Source of the DNA: Onchidella celtica
Lineage: Eukaryota > Mollusca > Gastropoda > Systellommatophora > Onchidiidae
Direction: 5' to 3'
Assembly: GCA_963931925.1 (NCBI GenBank)
Contig: OZ007570.1
Coordinates: 48,328,556 to 48,392,555, forward strand
Length of the DNA stretch: 64,000 nucleotides
In this document: positions 1 to 11,155 of the stretch, piece by piece
How positions within the stretch are numbered: the first letter of the stretch is position 1
Layout: each line of letters starts with the position of its first letter
Program-made: the position numbers and the translations under genes
Notes under the pieces: generated by a model
Database searches by the model: none
Seen by the model: only the letters and a program-made list of their open reading frames with translations
What the model was told of the DNA's origin: nothing

Positions 1-688
1 CATCCAAATAAATAACTTTCTGTGTCACTTTTAGAAGGGCTTTGATATGGGTGAGAGTATCTGGGTCCCTCTGTATTATTCACATTTTCCAGGTCTGGCT
101 ATTACTTTAGGAAAGGTTACCTATGCTTGCTTCAATCAGTACCCACTCACACAAATTTCTCATATTACTTGTATTTCTGTGGACAGCTTTTAAAACCACC
201 TTAGCCCACATTCATCTGTATCTATTGACTGCTAATGCTAAACAGTCTACACTTGCATATCAGTTAGATTTTTTTTGAATTTGTTTGTGCCTATTTTGTT
301 GTGAACCCATTAATGGCTCCATTACATTTTTATACACATTTTATACATGGATATATCTATCAACCCATCTATGACTCCTCAGAGCCTTTCTGTCTATCCA
401 GCCATCTGAATAGTCTAATCTTCCCTAATCCTGTGATCCATTATTTCAGTGTATATATATTCAGATATGGATCACACACCTAAGATTTAGTTGTAATAAC
501 CATTGGTTTCTTTCTGAAAATCATTTACCAAGTTAATGAGCTCCTTTAGGGTAGGAAATAAAATAAAAATATTATGTCAAACTTGGATCTTTGGAGGCCA
601 AAATAAAAAAGGAACTTTTAAGTTTGCACATAAATTAATTTATGGTATTTATTTTAAATTAATTCATGGTATTTATCTCTGCGTACAG
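1..688 (+). other. Intron of gene A, homologous to gene B intron 8
   Basis: Non-coding. From its first bases it aligns with 26905-27510 in gene B, just before the equivalent exon (for example CATCCAAATAAATAA in both, then a shared pyrimidine-rich end before TACAG). This shows that introns were copied along with exons. No other feature is seen. Confidence 0.65.
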
Positions 689-2321
689 GTCAATTGCTTC
701 AGAGTTATGGACACTCCACTCTCTTCTACTTCTCAGGTAAGTTTGCTTGTCTAAGGGTATTGAAATATATAGACTCTATCCATTTACTGGAGTCGTATTT
801 TTGCATGGGACTGCTGAGTAAAACACAGCAAATATATGCTGATGTTCAACTGGTTTGAAGAATACCAACCAGTCTTCTTCCCAGTAATCCATTCCATATA
901 AAGCTCTAAAACAGTTGTGTAGAGAATTTTATCATTTTTGATTCATCAAAACTGCATTGTATTATAAAACCATTACCATGTCCTCATAAATTTGTATCAG
1001 GGACTGACATTTGTATTTGCAATGGTCTCTGGTGGCACATGAACAGTCTCTGTTGTAAAGATTTCTGCAGTAAAGGTAGCTTGAAAGAAGGTTGAAAGTT
1101 TACTAATCAGTGTTCACTCTTTCAAATTTAAAGAAATGTTTTTAGTGCTGAGCATAACATCTTAAAGTTTCTTATAAACTGAAGTAGTCTCAAAGTCAGG
1201 TTTTTCTTCTTTTAATCTATTTAAAATTTTTGGCTAATTTGAATTTGAACCAACCAATTTCCGATAATTTGAAGTCATCAAGCTTGTTCAATCTAAAGAA
1301 CTGCCATAATTATTTCCTGCCAGATATAAACCTCAGTACCCACAAACAAAGCCCCACTTTTTAGCCACAATCCAGAGGTAGGAGAAAGGTATGGGCAGGG
1401 TAACATAATGCAGGGAGTAGGACTGCAAGAGGGTGAGAAACAAGAGGGAGAAGTGGTTGGTACCAGTTTGGAATCTGTGCACCTTGCCATTCAACCCAAC
1501 TGACAGCCAGCTCAGCCAACCTCTGGTGTAATGCATGAGATATTATGCCTTCAGTCTTGTACTCTGACAATCATACATGAAGGAATGTTTTTATCGATAT
1601 CGATTGATAACATCACCAAATCACATGCTTAGCAAGAAGACCTGCCACTAATAGCTATTGCTATGCCTACAAAATACACCCAGTCAAAGCAAAGATAGGC
1701 AACAAGTCTGGCCAAAACCAGACCTAAGCTATTTAGTGCTGGTTTCTGGTTTTACCACTGCAGTGCAATGGCTTGCAAAAGAAAAGTATTTAAACCAGAA
1801 AATATCATGCCAAAGGTGTCTGTGTTTCAGGGTGGGGGGAGGGGGGGGTGTTCTGCACCAAGGGATGTAATCATTGCATGGTACAAACAGCACAACAGTG
1901 GTTATTTCCCTTGCACAGGGGAACTTTGAACTCTAGGAAATCGAAATGTACATTGTAATTCATTTCCTGATGACTACAAATTAAGGGGACTCCACTGTAA
2001 TTAGTCTGTACTATGCCACGGTAAATTGATTTTTGTGTGCCCACAAAGACATTGCCAGTGCTGGGGCTGGACTCCATTTAAGTCCTTCTCTTTTTTTCAT
2101 CAACAGGCCTTATGTTTCTACTGGCATTATTCCTCGGTGCTGTCTACACCTTTTTTATCAAGTCTGAAGATCCTGCATCAGATTCAAGTGTGAAGAAGGA
2201 GACAGATGAAACCATTAAAAATCAAGATGTTATATATCCACTTTTACACAGCACTGACTTTGAGGTCAATGTAAAATGTGGAACAGATGGGGATGAAAAC
2301 TTGTGTGGCTCACATGTATGA
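689..2321 (+). CDS. MCT-like (SLC16) transporter gene A, last two exons only
   Basis: 3' end of a monocarboxylate-transporter-like gene whose other exons lie left of the window. Exon 689-736 follows TACAG and ends before GTAAGT; it encodes the stretch before and into TM12 (GHSTLFYFSG). Exon 2107-2321 follows AACAG and encodes the rest of TM12 (FLLALFLGAVYTFFIK), then a tail of about 50 residues ending at TGA 2319-2321. Both junctions have phase 1, as in genes B and C, and the residues match those paralogues. MCTs are 12-TM major facilitator proteins of the plasma membrane, mostly moving monocarboxylates with protons; the substrate here is unknown. No defect is seen in these two exons. Family assignment is by residue pattern and by homology to gene B. 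Confidence 0.8.
737..2106 (+). other. Last intron of gene A
   Basis: GTAAGT to AACAG intron of 1370 bp. Its ends align with 27553-27977 of gene B, but it is about 950 bp longer. The middle has no homologue in gene B's intron and I recognise no element there. A poly-G stretch lies near 1833-1850. Confidence 0.6.
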
Positions 2322-4310
2322 GATTTCCTTTCTTAAGCCCTTCACTGCATGGTCAAGAGGATTTCTGGGCCAAAGCTTTGTGCCCCGGATGCTTACAACC
2401 AGGGCTGTCTCTGGGCCATTTGAACTTCTCTGTGATGTTACAGAGAAAATGTGAACGACATTGTTACATCAACACCAGACAGAATAGTATTTGAAGAGCC
2501 CCCATGTGAAATTTTCTGGCAGCACTCCCACATATGAGTGAGTTACGATATGGGTCATAAAATGCTATTTTTCCCCAGTATAATAATGGCATTGCTTGTG
2601 ACTGGCAGTGTTAGTGTTAATTTGTACCATGGTAGTGTGACACAGAGAGCAAAGCACAGATTAAACGCATGTCTCAGCACAGTTCTTGTGGGTGCCAATT
2701 GCACTTTGGTTCTAAATTGGAAAGTGAGATAATGACTGCCGTTCCTGTCTGGGAAGGGAATTTTCAGGGTTGGATTGGTGAATGATTTCACAGTCACTGC
2801 CAGATGATAAACTGTGTTTGAGACTGATTTCGAGTTTACATTGAGAATCATATAATCGCGCATAATAAGCGCATAGAGCATTTTAAATAGATATGTGCTA
2901 TATAAATGCTATACATTATTATTATTATTATAATCAAGGTGGACAGCCACTCTATGGACAACAGTAAACATGTAGTTATGCATACTGTACCCCCTGAGGT
3001 ATCCAATACTGAAGTGATCATTTAGTTGGCAGGTCTGATTTTCCAAAACGGTATGTTTTCCGTCAGGATAATTCCTAGGTCCAGTATAAACCGTGACCTA
3101 AGTTATTTTCTAACAGCCACCATTTGCCGGCCAGGGTAAATACATACAGTATAATTCAAATTGGAGGTAGAGGAGTTTTGTAAGATCTTTGTATTAGAAT
3201 TTTAGTGTGGTGACACAGTCTCATTAAGTGTGGGGGAAGAGGTGTGTGTGTGTGTGTGTGAAGAAGTGGGGAAAGGGGATGGAAGGCTCAGAGAACATCA
3301 GATGCCGAAGGATGCAACAAATTATGTGTTGGATACTACCATGCTTAAGCATATATAATAATTCACTGCTCACTGCATCCATTATATTTTTGTGCGTGTT
3401 TACAGTTAGTATAAATAGAATACGATTAGATCTAGGAAAGCACTCAATACGATCCTTGTATGTCAGCCATGTTTTTTTTATTCTCCACTACGTCATCCTC
3501 ACTAGGTGACGTCACTAGATATTATTACACGTTGCCAGGAAATCACATAGGCCAAAAAGGAAATAATATTGAATCAAGTAATAATCAAATTGAAACATGT
3601 ATGCCACATTATGTATTGGACAATGGTTGACATGTCAAGATGACTGAGTCACCATTTGATAATGGTTGTGTACATGGAACGGAATGTCAATTCCTAATTA
3701 AATAAGACGAATTTTGTTGTTTCCCTAACATTATGTAAGTGTCGTTACATATGTTGAATATTTCTTTTCTCACTTGATGTTGAAGTTTTTGATAAAAGCA
3801 ATACTTTGTAGAATGAAGACGGATAACTAAGCCCATTTATTCAACTGTTTCGCCGCAATATTTCGTCAGGTTTTCATATATATACATGTATATATTGTTA
3901 TATTAATTTGCACTGACGTTATTCAATGTAAAGTAAACAATACATTTATGTTTATGTGGTGCATATGGGAATTTATTATTGTCAAATTATATTTTATTTT
4001 ATTATGTTATGGATATGGCACAGAGCATGTTTGTATTATAATATTTTTCATATATTACTTGTGTTATATCATCTTTTATATTATTATGCATGCATTTTAA
4101 GGTTACATATTGTCATCATTTTGTGCATAGCATGACCATAAAATTAGTTTTACTTTACTGCGACTGTGATGGCTATTTCTTCATCATCCCAATTTATTTC
4201 TCCTCTTATTCATTAAAGTTATTCTTGATGAACAATACACCTGTTGTCTTGTTAGTGTTGTTGTTGGTACATGCGTATGCATTTCCAAAATCTGGGGATT
4301 TATTTTAAGG
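2322..4310 (+). other. 3' UTR and downstream region of gene A
   Basis: Aligns in patches with the region after gene B (28214-29735): around 2465-2580, around 3905-3975, and a block at 4213-4310 with ATTAAAGTTATTCTTGATGA followed by GT-rich sequence. The last block looks like a conserved polyadenylation region (ATTAAA), which would give a 3' UTR of about 1.9 kb. This is an inference from paralogue conservation. A SINE-like tail at about 2840-2930 interrupts the alignment. Confidence 0.4.
2840..2930 (+). repeat. SINE-like 3' tail
   Basis: A segment with TGTGCTATATAAATGCTATA followed by ATT repeats. It resembles the tails near 51230-51320 and 59450-59545 (each has a 'GCGC..., GTGCTATA...' core and a short AT-rich repeat tail). 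It is probably the end of an old SINE in the 3' region of gene A. No TSD was found. Confidence 0.35.
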
Positions 4311-4358
4311 TTAATCTGATGTGTGATGTGAGATGTGTGCTTAACCCAAAGCTGGATG

Positions 4359-4505
4359 ATAAGAAGAGATAAGATAAGATACATTTTATTCGTCCTTGTA
4401 CAAGGAAATTTGTTTTGATCATTGAATACATAACAATACAGTTACAGAAACAGAAATTATGACATTTCGCGCACACACACATATACACACACACTAATAA
4501 ATAAA
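4359..4505 (-). mobile_element. CR1/L2-like LINE, 3' end fragment
   Basis: Matches the 3' ends of the longer LINE copies at 37053 and 54423. On the + strand it starts with GATAAGATAAGA units, then TTTTATTCGTCCTTGTACAA, then a CA-rich stretch. On the minus strand this is the 3' UTR followed by a (TCTTA)n tail, typical of CR1/L2-type LINEs. It is 5'-truncated, with no coding sequence. Confidence 0.7.
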
Positions 4506-4579
4506 CAATTAAGTTCCTTTATCCCCAAACATTTCCATGGTCCTACCCCAATTCTTCTACATTCACTCAGAGAGTATGT

Positions 4580-4895
4580 ATGTATAGAGAGGTTTCGCTA
4601 TTGGTCGGTTTGCACTCCGAGACCCGGGAGACTCTGTGAAACCATTGTTAACATGGAGCGGAAAGTAGGTCGCTGCGGTAAACAATACCCGTTTGTGCAT
4701 TTCCACAGGGTGTAAGAGCTAAGAGCTTACAAACGGCTGTAAATAGTTTCAATCAGCCCAAAAATATGAACAAAGAACAGTAAACAGAAATGTTCACTAT
4801 CTGTAATGAAGACGGTCTCTTTCAGTTCTTCAATTTCTTGTTTACCGCAACGACCTAGTTTCGCGATTTGGCGGAAGTGAGATCTCTCTATACAT
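4580..4895. mobile_element. MITE-like element with inverted ends
   Basis: Starts ATGTATAGAGAG and ends CTCTCTATACAT, an exact inverted repeat. Further in, AGGTCGCTGCGGTAAACAA (left) pairs with TTGTTTACCGCAACGACCT (right), with one mismatch. It is 316 bp long and has no ORF. I could not settle a target duplication, so the superfamily is open. Confidence 0.55.
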
Positions 4896-4896
4896 C

Positions 4897-5100
4897 TGTA
4901 CTCTTTGATTCACTGTAAGTTTAGGCCTCTGTACAGGTAAAGAAAATCACGTAAATCTTTTTGAACCGAAAGATTTGCTTTCGTTTACTGGGTCCAGAAA
5001 AGGTGCTGTCTCGAAAGTGCATTGTTAGATGCGAAATAAAACAGTCCAGCCATATTATGTACCATGTCCCAGGATGCAGGCCGACTCAGAGGGGTTACGG
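4897..5100. repeat. Dispersed repeat shared with 26100-26310 and 29745-29880
   Basis: Common words include CCGAAAGATTT, TTCATTTACT-like sequence, GAAAGTGCA and GAAATAAAACA; the other copies begin with a GGAACCTGT...AAACCGAA segment. It has no coding capacity. Two copies lie after MCT genes and one lies in gene B intron 8, so some may have travelled with the gene duplication. Confidence 0.45.
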
Positions 5101-5702
5101 GGTAGAAAAGGAGACCATATATACATGTATAATATACAGTGTAGTGTCATTGAACTGGCCCATGAGGATACCAGCCAGAAAAATGTGCTACTAACGCAAG
5201 CAGCAGTTTTTGTTTGTTTTTGTTTAACCCAGTACCTCCATGGTTTAACCAGTTACCATCGGCCTGGTTTTTTCACTTTTTAGTGGGCCATTGCGATATG
5301 TTTTCACAAGGATGTCTTTTTGCAATATATTATATATATGCACGTACAGTACTCTCGAGAAGTTACTACTTGGCTCTTTTCATCTTGAAAGACGGTCAGC
5401 AGCTAAATTAACTTCTTTCTTCCGGAACTTCTCTCATGGCTTATCCTGTCGATGTTGGATAGGCAGCTCCTATAAAATACATTATATTGATCACCGCCCC
5501 TCTTTTTCGGAGTTCTTTTTGGCCACTGTCCATAAACGCGTATTTCATTCACATGCACATGCACGCATAGAGTTACAAAATGTGGCATTTGGTTCTTGGA
5601 CACAGTGCATCGAAGGCGGGGGAGTAATTGGGTAAACTTGTTTTATCTTGCTGTATAACATTTGCATAAATTAAAACTAGGCGATTTATATAAACTAGTT
5701 CG

Positions 5703-6405
5703 GCCGCTTACTCCGGGAATACACAGATGTGATTTGTAAAGTTGAGTTTCGATCATCAGTGTGTAAATTGAGGCGCTGAACGAAATTTCCTGTCATATCT
5801 TTTAATTTTTCTTGAAGGAAATGCGTTTTTTTTTTCCGGCTCAAAATGTTTGTTGGAACGCTTAATTCTTCTGTTCAACTCAGTTGTGGCTCAGAATCAT
5901 CGAAAGTATTTAAAAATACAGCAAAATTCGAGACTTTTTCAACCATGCCCATGTACACCTTCACGTCTTTCCATGCGTAGTATAATATTTTGTAGAATTT
6001 AAGGCTCAGCTGTAGAAAAACCTTTCATTATTACACTGGAGGCCTTACCTCCTTTATAATGTGACAACTAGATGTCCCACTGACTCGGGGAATCGATGTG
6101 ATTTTTAAAGTTGCGTTTCGTTCACCAAGGTGTAAACTGGGGCGCAGAACGGAATTTCCAGCCATACTTTTTTAATTCTACATGTAGTTGAAGAAAATGT
6201 GACCTTGTTTTTCCTGTTCAAAGTGTCGGAACTCTTTCTTCTGTTCAACCCAGACGTGGCTCAAAATCAATAAAGTATTAAACACAAAGCGAACTTCAAG
6301 ATCTTTTAAAATATGCCCACCTACACCTTTACGTCTTTCTATGCGTGATATGATATTTTTGTAGAATTTTAGGCTCGGCGGTTAAAAAGCCTTTTCATGA
6401 TAATT
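5703..6405. repeat. Diverged tandem pair of about 350 bp
   Basis: Blocks of about 5703-6045 and 6074-6405 align in the same order: 'GAATCGATGTGATTT', 'GTGTAAA.TG.GGCGC.GAACG', 'TCTTCTGTTCAAC', 'TACACCTT.ACGTCTTTC', 'TTTTGTAGAATTT.AGGCTC'. They have many substitutions and small indels, so the duplication is old. No ORF. It resembles the tandem layout at 43338-44160. Confidence 0.6.
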
Positions 6406-6459
6406 TGATTATACCAGCAGTAAATGCACTTTATATTCATTGCATCAGTATTGCCTTAA

Positions 6460-6944
6460 AGGAAGCGCATATCCGTACAAGATGTTGTACGGATATGGAC
6501 AGTGCATATCCGTACAACGCACACAATTCGATGACGTAGAACACACACCGGAATACTATATTACTGACCTTGTTAATTTGCATAGTTACTAAAAATATGA
6601 ATCGGCTTTGTAGCAAAACAATCCGACTTCTGCTCGGAGATTGCGTGATCTGCGCTAACAATATAGGCCTACTTGAGTGTACGTAGATCACCAATGGCTA
6701 CCCCAACCCCTTTTCGCCTGATTAGTCAATCTGTCTACCGCCCACTGATACAAGCTGACTAGACCCTCACGCCCCCAGATCCTACTGACTATTCCATGTT
6801 TGTGTTGACACTTGAAATTCGTGAACACCGTACCAAGTTTTGTTTCGGCAAACCTTCACAAGTCGCGCTTTTTTGTAAACATGTTGTACGGATATGCACT
6901 GTCCATATCCATACAACATGTTGTACGGATATACACTTCCTTCC
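6460..6944. mobile_element. TTAA-flanked MITE with long inverted repeats
   Basis: TTAA lies at 6456-6459 and 6945-6948. The outer ~62 bp at each end are inverted copies (AGGAAGCGCATATCCGTACAA at the left; the reverse complement at the right with a few changes and a 4-base insertion). The repeats contain TTGTACGGATATG several times in both directions, so each end can also fold on itself. The TTAA target fits a piggyBac-type non-autonomous element. No transposase is encoded. Confidence 0.65.
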
Positions 6945-6948
6945 TTAA

Positions 6949-7586
6949 AACACATACATGTTCCTGGAGGGGGAAGGAGTGGTGGTGGTGGTGGGGGGGG
7001 GGGGAGGGTAGGATGAGGGGTTCAGTACTAGAGATACAATTCTAGAATCTTTGGTACCGGTACTCGACTGGTCGAAGGACACTGAGAGTACTAACGATGG
7101 TCCACGGGTCAGGGGTTACAATACTAGCCGCGCCCCGGGCGCTCACAACCCACACTAACCACTGACGGGACAAACTGGAATTCAGATTGTTTAATTAAGT
7201 AAATTACATGGAAATCTTGCCCGAATTGATGGGCATTTTGATTACATCCATGTATTATTGTCACTACAGTTATCGTGTGAGTAAATCATGAAATCATCTC
7301 ATCGGATAAACATCATGAAGTGGGCATTTACAATAAAAAGAGTCATCTGGCTGAATTCATGCGCAGCTGGGCTGATTTCCTGGCCAACACAGTGAGTAAA
7401 AATGGACACCATTAGCAAACGCCTGACAAGGTACTGTTGAAGGTTTAGGGTGTCTGACAGCATCCGTAGGAGGTATTGCTGTCGCAATACACTTTAAACA
7501 TAACCTAGGCCGCTTCCCCCCCCCCCCCCCCCAAGGATGGTCCTAATTACAGACCCATGTGCACCCACTTCGGCTTTAGTGTTAAA
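6949..7586. other. Non-coding spacer with G and C homopolymers
   Basis: Nothing gene-like. It holds GGT/poly-G tracts (about 6979-7006) and a poly-C tract (about 7507-7532). The segment near 7100-7175 resembles 55875-55950 (TGGTCCACRGGTCA... CAACCCACACTA), another dispersed repeat. Confidence 0.4.
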
Positions 7587-8447
7587 ATGATGTGAGAGGA
7601 TGAACGACTTTTTATTTTTAATGTGCTTTCATGGTAGCTCTAGTGCGTGAGTGAGGGACGGCCACTCATAGTAGTTTATGGACACTTGGCCGAGTACCAT
7701 TAATTGGATTATTTCCCTTGTAATACTAGCGCGGGACCCGTTATTCACATCACGGTGAAAAGCGCGCATTTTGATTGGTCAGTTGGAAATGTTGACCACG
7801 GGGCTTCCAACTCTTATATCATGGCTTTAAGTTTCTTACAACTCGCTCACTCGTTGTTATCCACCGACAGAAAGACGGGAACCCGAATTCATTTTTGAGA
7901 GTAGACAATACTCTATCGGTACAAAATAGGTACTCATGATAACGTTTGTTATCAATGGAGATACGTCGTATTAATGGACGAAAGTATCCCGCACAAAATT
8001 GTCGAATGTTGTTAGTCCTGACACTTTGAAAATTTATATTAAAACTACTACCGAGTTTCTGGTATAAGTAGTCAGTTAGAATTTTAGCAGCAAGTTTCCA
8101 CTTTATAATGGTACCAATTTCGTTGTACTTTGATGCACGTGTCCTATCGAAATAATTAATAAGAGGATCTCGGATTTAAAGTAAACCACGAGTTAGACGC
8201 ATGTTATCCCCGATAAATCCAACCTGGGTCAAATTTATTCAATTATTGCTGGAGGGGTCGTTAGAGTAATTTCTGCAGTTTACTGGGATACCTAATTGAC
8301 TTTTGTGTGCACCCTTTTAACCGTACTGTAAATTCGATTGTGTTAGGACCCTAACCGGTTATGTTGTCGGGCTGGACTCCATGTCCGAGCCTTTCACTTG
8401 TGCAACACGGGCTACGTAATAGCTCTCTCGGACGTCCGCGCGGGCTC

Positions 8448-8455
8448 ATAAATAA
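8448..8455 (+). promoter_or_regulatory. TATA-like box of the LTR
   Basis: ATAAATAA in a GC-rich setting about 155 bp upstream of the LTR intron donor. It is the best placed core promoter candidate for the element. The same sequence occurs in the 3' LTR (about 12014) and in the right-edge copy (about 63758). No start site is proven. Confidence 0.4.
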
Positions 8456-8605
8456 GATGCGGTTCGAGTGGTCGACACACTCCATCATAGACGCAGGAGA
8501 CAAGAGCCGACAGCACGGTGAAGCTAGGCCGGCGGCGGCCTGCCGTGGCGCGCCTCGCCCAAGACATGGCCTAGTCCAGTTGCGCCAGTAGCAGAGAGAC
8601 TTTGG

Positions 8606-9893
8606 GTAAGTTGGAGACTATTATATTAGAAGTGACTTTAATTTGCGCACCCCCCCCCCCTTTTCTTGGATGCCACGTAGAGAATGCTGATCTACAGAGA
8701 CCATTATGAGTCCGGCTCAACGGTAATTGCCATTGTCATTGGACGTGTAGGATGCGCGATGCAGCGCAGTGTCTTGATATTGTGACTTTATTGTCAAAGT
8801 TAACGTTTGCGGTGCTAGATGATAATGATGGCTCGCTAACCAAGCTATCGCGATTTGCTTGTGTGCATATATATAGTGTATGTGTAGCATTGCCTTGTTG
8901 TGGTAGGCAGTGAGGATTTCCTGACATGTTGATGTGGATGGCTTATGTTACAGCGAGCGGCACTATACGCTTGATTGTATTACGGGTATTGGTGTACCTT
9001 GCCAGTACCACTATGCTATAGAGAGCAGTGTGATTGCGATTGCGTGTTTAGTGTTTAAGATGTGTAATTAATTACATGTATTGGAGATGTATAATATTAG
9101 TTGGGCCTCACATGGGTGAGCCCCAGGATTGTTCTATGTGCGGCGGTGGATGAACAATGTTTCAGTGAGTCTACACATGTTGCAATGAGTCTCGCCGACA
9201 TATATATATATATCATGTGCATGTATTATGGTTATCCAGATGTATTATGCTTCTATGAGTTTCGTGTGTGAAGGACAGTCTCATTTTAAGGAATGTACAC
9301 ACTACTTTATGTATCTAGTGGTGTGTCATGCACATGTTAGCCTGGCGGCATAGCTCCGCGGCTAAGGTCAAAGGGCATGACCCTTCAGTATCGATTGGGA
9401 AGGGAGGTAACCGATACAATAGCCCTGGGGCGGGTTAGTACTAATAATGGGAGTGGGCCTATGAGGATGGCCTGCATTGGGATGCAGCGTCTGTGTTATG
9501 GACGGTCAGTGGGCCATGTTGGCCACTGCGTTATTAAATGGAATGGCCACTCTGGATGTGTTGTACACCGGCTCAGTGGAGCGAAACTATTGTGTTCTTG
9601 CCCCTTCATTTGTTATGTCCTTCATACTTTGATTAGTACATTAGTTTATGTTGCCAGTGTACTAGGAAACTCCTTGTGTATATGATATAGCCACTTGTAG
9701 TTGTTATTCATTAACCTTAGCGCTATTTTATTCCATGCATACATATCCAGTTGGTTATTGCTTAAATTCTATATTATATTGTGGTTGTTTGATTTAATAC
9801 TTAATACTATTACTATGTATGTCCACCATTGATTGCCTGATTAATGTTGTCATTATATCCTAATCATATTTTTGTCTTTTTCTCTTGTTCCAG
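8606..9893 (+). other. Intron inside the 5' LTR
   Basis: 1288 bp from GTAAGT to TTCCAG. A branch-point-like TCCTAATCA lies about 28 bp before the acceptor and is followed by a T-rich tract. The related copy at 63151-64000 joins the two flanks directly (ACTTTGG then CTTATGG), with nothing left over. The same interval is present in the 3' LTR at 12171-13459. An old fragment at 34965-35270 matches part of it, so the interval is not a recent insertion. Confidence 0.78.
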
Positions 9894-9896
9894 CTT

Positions 9897-9995
9897 ATGG
9901 CTGGTTGGGCTTCCTTTTTTGGGCTTCTTTTCTGGGTTTCTCTTCTTTTTTTTGGCTTTGTTTGGGCCGCGATACCTTTGTTAGGCTTTTTTTGA
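9897..9995 (+). CDS. Possible 32-codon hydrophobic small ORF after the LTR splice site
   Basis: The ATG is three bases after the acceptor and the TGA overlaps the AATAAA signal. The predicted peptide starts MAGWASFFGLLFWVSLLFFG and is rich in F, L, W and G, like one membrane segment. The right-edge copy keeps the ATG and stays open and hydrophobic to the window end, with changed residues. The T-rich sequence alone would give such a peptide, so coding is only a possibility. The 3' LTR has the same ORF at 13463-13561. Confidence 0.2.
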   Translation: MAGWASFFGLLFWVSLLFFGFVWAAIPLLGFF

Positions 9996-10111
9996 ATAAA
10001 TAAGATTGCCAGCAGAACCCTGTGTTTGTTAGTCCTGTGTATCCTTAAGGGAGTTACTATTGAACCCACGCAGTAACCACATTACCCACTCGTAGTTCAT
10101 CCAACATTTTC

Positions 10112-10130
10112 TGGTGTCAAGAAGTGGGAT
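10112..10130 (+). other. Primer binding site candidate
   Basis: TGGTGTCAAGAAGTGGGAT starts 5 bp after the 5' LTR. The leading TGG pairs with a tRNA 3' CCA. The rest looks like the complement of a Leu-type tRNA acceptor/T-stem end, but I did not check this against a tRNA set. Confidence 0.55.
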
Positions 10131-11143
10131 ACACAGAAGGGTTAGTTTGTAGTGTAGAAAACCCAGCCATGGAAATTTTTAGTTTGAGGCCCAGCCAGCC
10201 AGCCAACCCCTGCCCCCACCCCATAGGAACCAGGGAGCCACGAAGACCAACGCCCTCCAACATCAACTCAAGATTCAGGACTTGTATCCCAGTCCTGTGT
10301 ACACCACCCATCCCACTGCAGTCAACAGGGACCCGTTGCGGGTATTTCATCCCGCAATCTACACGTACCCGCAACATCCGCCCCCACAGCCTGCGTCGAC
10401 CAATGTCTGGTACTCCCAGCCTACCACCCTTGCCAGCCACCTGCAGCCCAACCAGACCCCCAACATGGGTTGAGAACTTTACAGCCCCTACCTCCTGTGC
10501 AGCAGTCCAGCTGCCCCCACCGACAACCCCAGAGATTAGACCTATGACTCTTATTAGTGATTAACATTAGACATTGACTGTGAGTGCAGAAAGAGCAGGG
10601 GAGCGCACCCATCAAGACCCCCCCGAGTTTCCATCAGGCCAGATGATAGACCACCGAATCCAAGGGAGCTCCGCCTCAAGATTTTAAGTTAGAGAGTATG
10701 CCCGTGTTAGCTTTCTCCACAGCTTAATTACAATTACTTTTATGCCTATGTTGACCTTACCTTTTTCATTGCACTAGTGCCCTTATAGCATATTGTCTTT
10801 TTTTGTACTGTTCGATCCTACGTTAACCCTGATAGTGGTCTGGGACCACCGTTTCAGGTCTAGGACCTGTTGTTTTGTCCATATGATGTAACTTGCTACA
10901 GCCAGAGCTGAGACTGTTGTGTACATCTTCAGGATGCCAGTAGTAACTTAGCCGGTTCACGCCACCTGTTAGTAGTTATAAAGAGGATGGACCATTGTTG
11001 TACTTCGGTTCACTGTGTGTAATTTGCGATTGTTCTACTCTTAAGTGATGGTATCATAGCCCCTTAGAGTTTGATTATACCTTCAGTGGTCTTTTGTAAA
11101 CCTTTGAATTGATGTATGTGTCACGTAAGGGACTACGTGACTT

Positions 11144-11155
11144 AGCAGGGGAGAA
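11144..11155 (+). other. Polypurine tract candidate
   Basis: AGCAGGGGAGAA directly abuts the 3' LTR, where plus-strand priming is expected. The right-edge copy has the same tract at about 63298-63309. Confidence 0.6.

Larger units (their letters stand above)
7591..10106 (+). repeat. 5' LTR
   Basis: 2516 bp, TG...CA ends. In order it shows: a U3 candidate; a TATA-like ATAAATAA at 8448-8455; a donor GG|GTAAGT at 8605/8606; an acceptor TTCCAG|C at 9893/9894; and a polyadenylation signal AATAAA at 9995-10000. If transcription starts about 30 bp after the TATA-like site and stops after the AATAAA, the intron lies inside R. ORFs of 64-102 codons inside the LTR show no protein-like features. Confidence 0.88.
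10107..11155 (+). other. Short internal region of the LTR element
   Basis: 1049 bp. It contains overlapping open stretches (10124-10564 and 10282-10473) whose products are rich in Pro, Thr and Gln; the second reads like a low-complexity Gag N-terminus (for example YTYPQHPPPQPAS) and stops at TGA. No zinc knuckle, protease, RT, RNase H or integrase motif is seen. The end (about 11000-11155) recurs at 63151-63309 in front of the right-edge LTR. Confidence 0.7.

Noticed and set aside
5703..6405. CRISPR or satellite array
   Set aside because: There are only two diverged copies of about 350 bp, with no regular spacers. No CRISPR-like array occurs in the window.
7704..8591. ORFs of 64 and 76 codons in the LTR U3 region
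   Set aside because: They are identical in the two LTRs only because the LTRs are nearly identical. No domain is seen, and the right-edge copy deletes or changes them.
9377..9685. 102-codon ORF inside the LTR intron (also at 12943-13251)
   Set aside because: It lies wholly in the spliced interval, has no recognisable motif, and its persistence between LTRs is explained by their youth.
10124..10564. 146-codon proline-rich ORF in the LTR element interior
   Set aside because: It is one of two overlapping frames through a P/T-rich stretch. There is no Gag, zinc knuckle or protease motif, so I kept it only as a comment.
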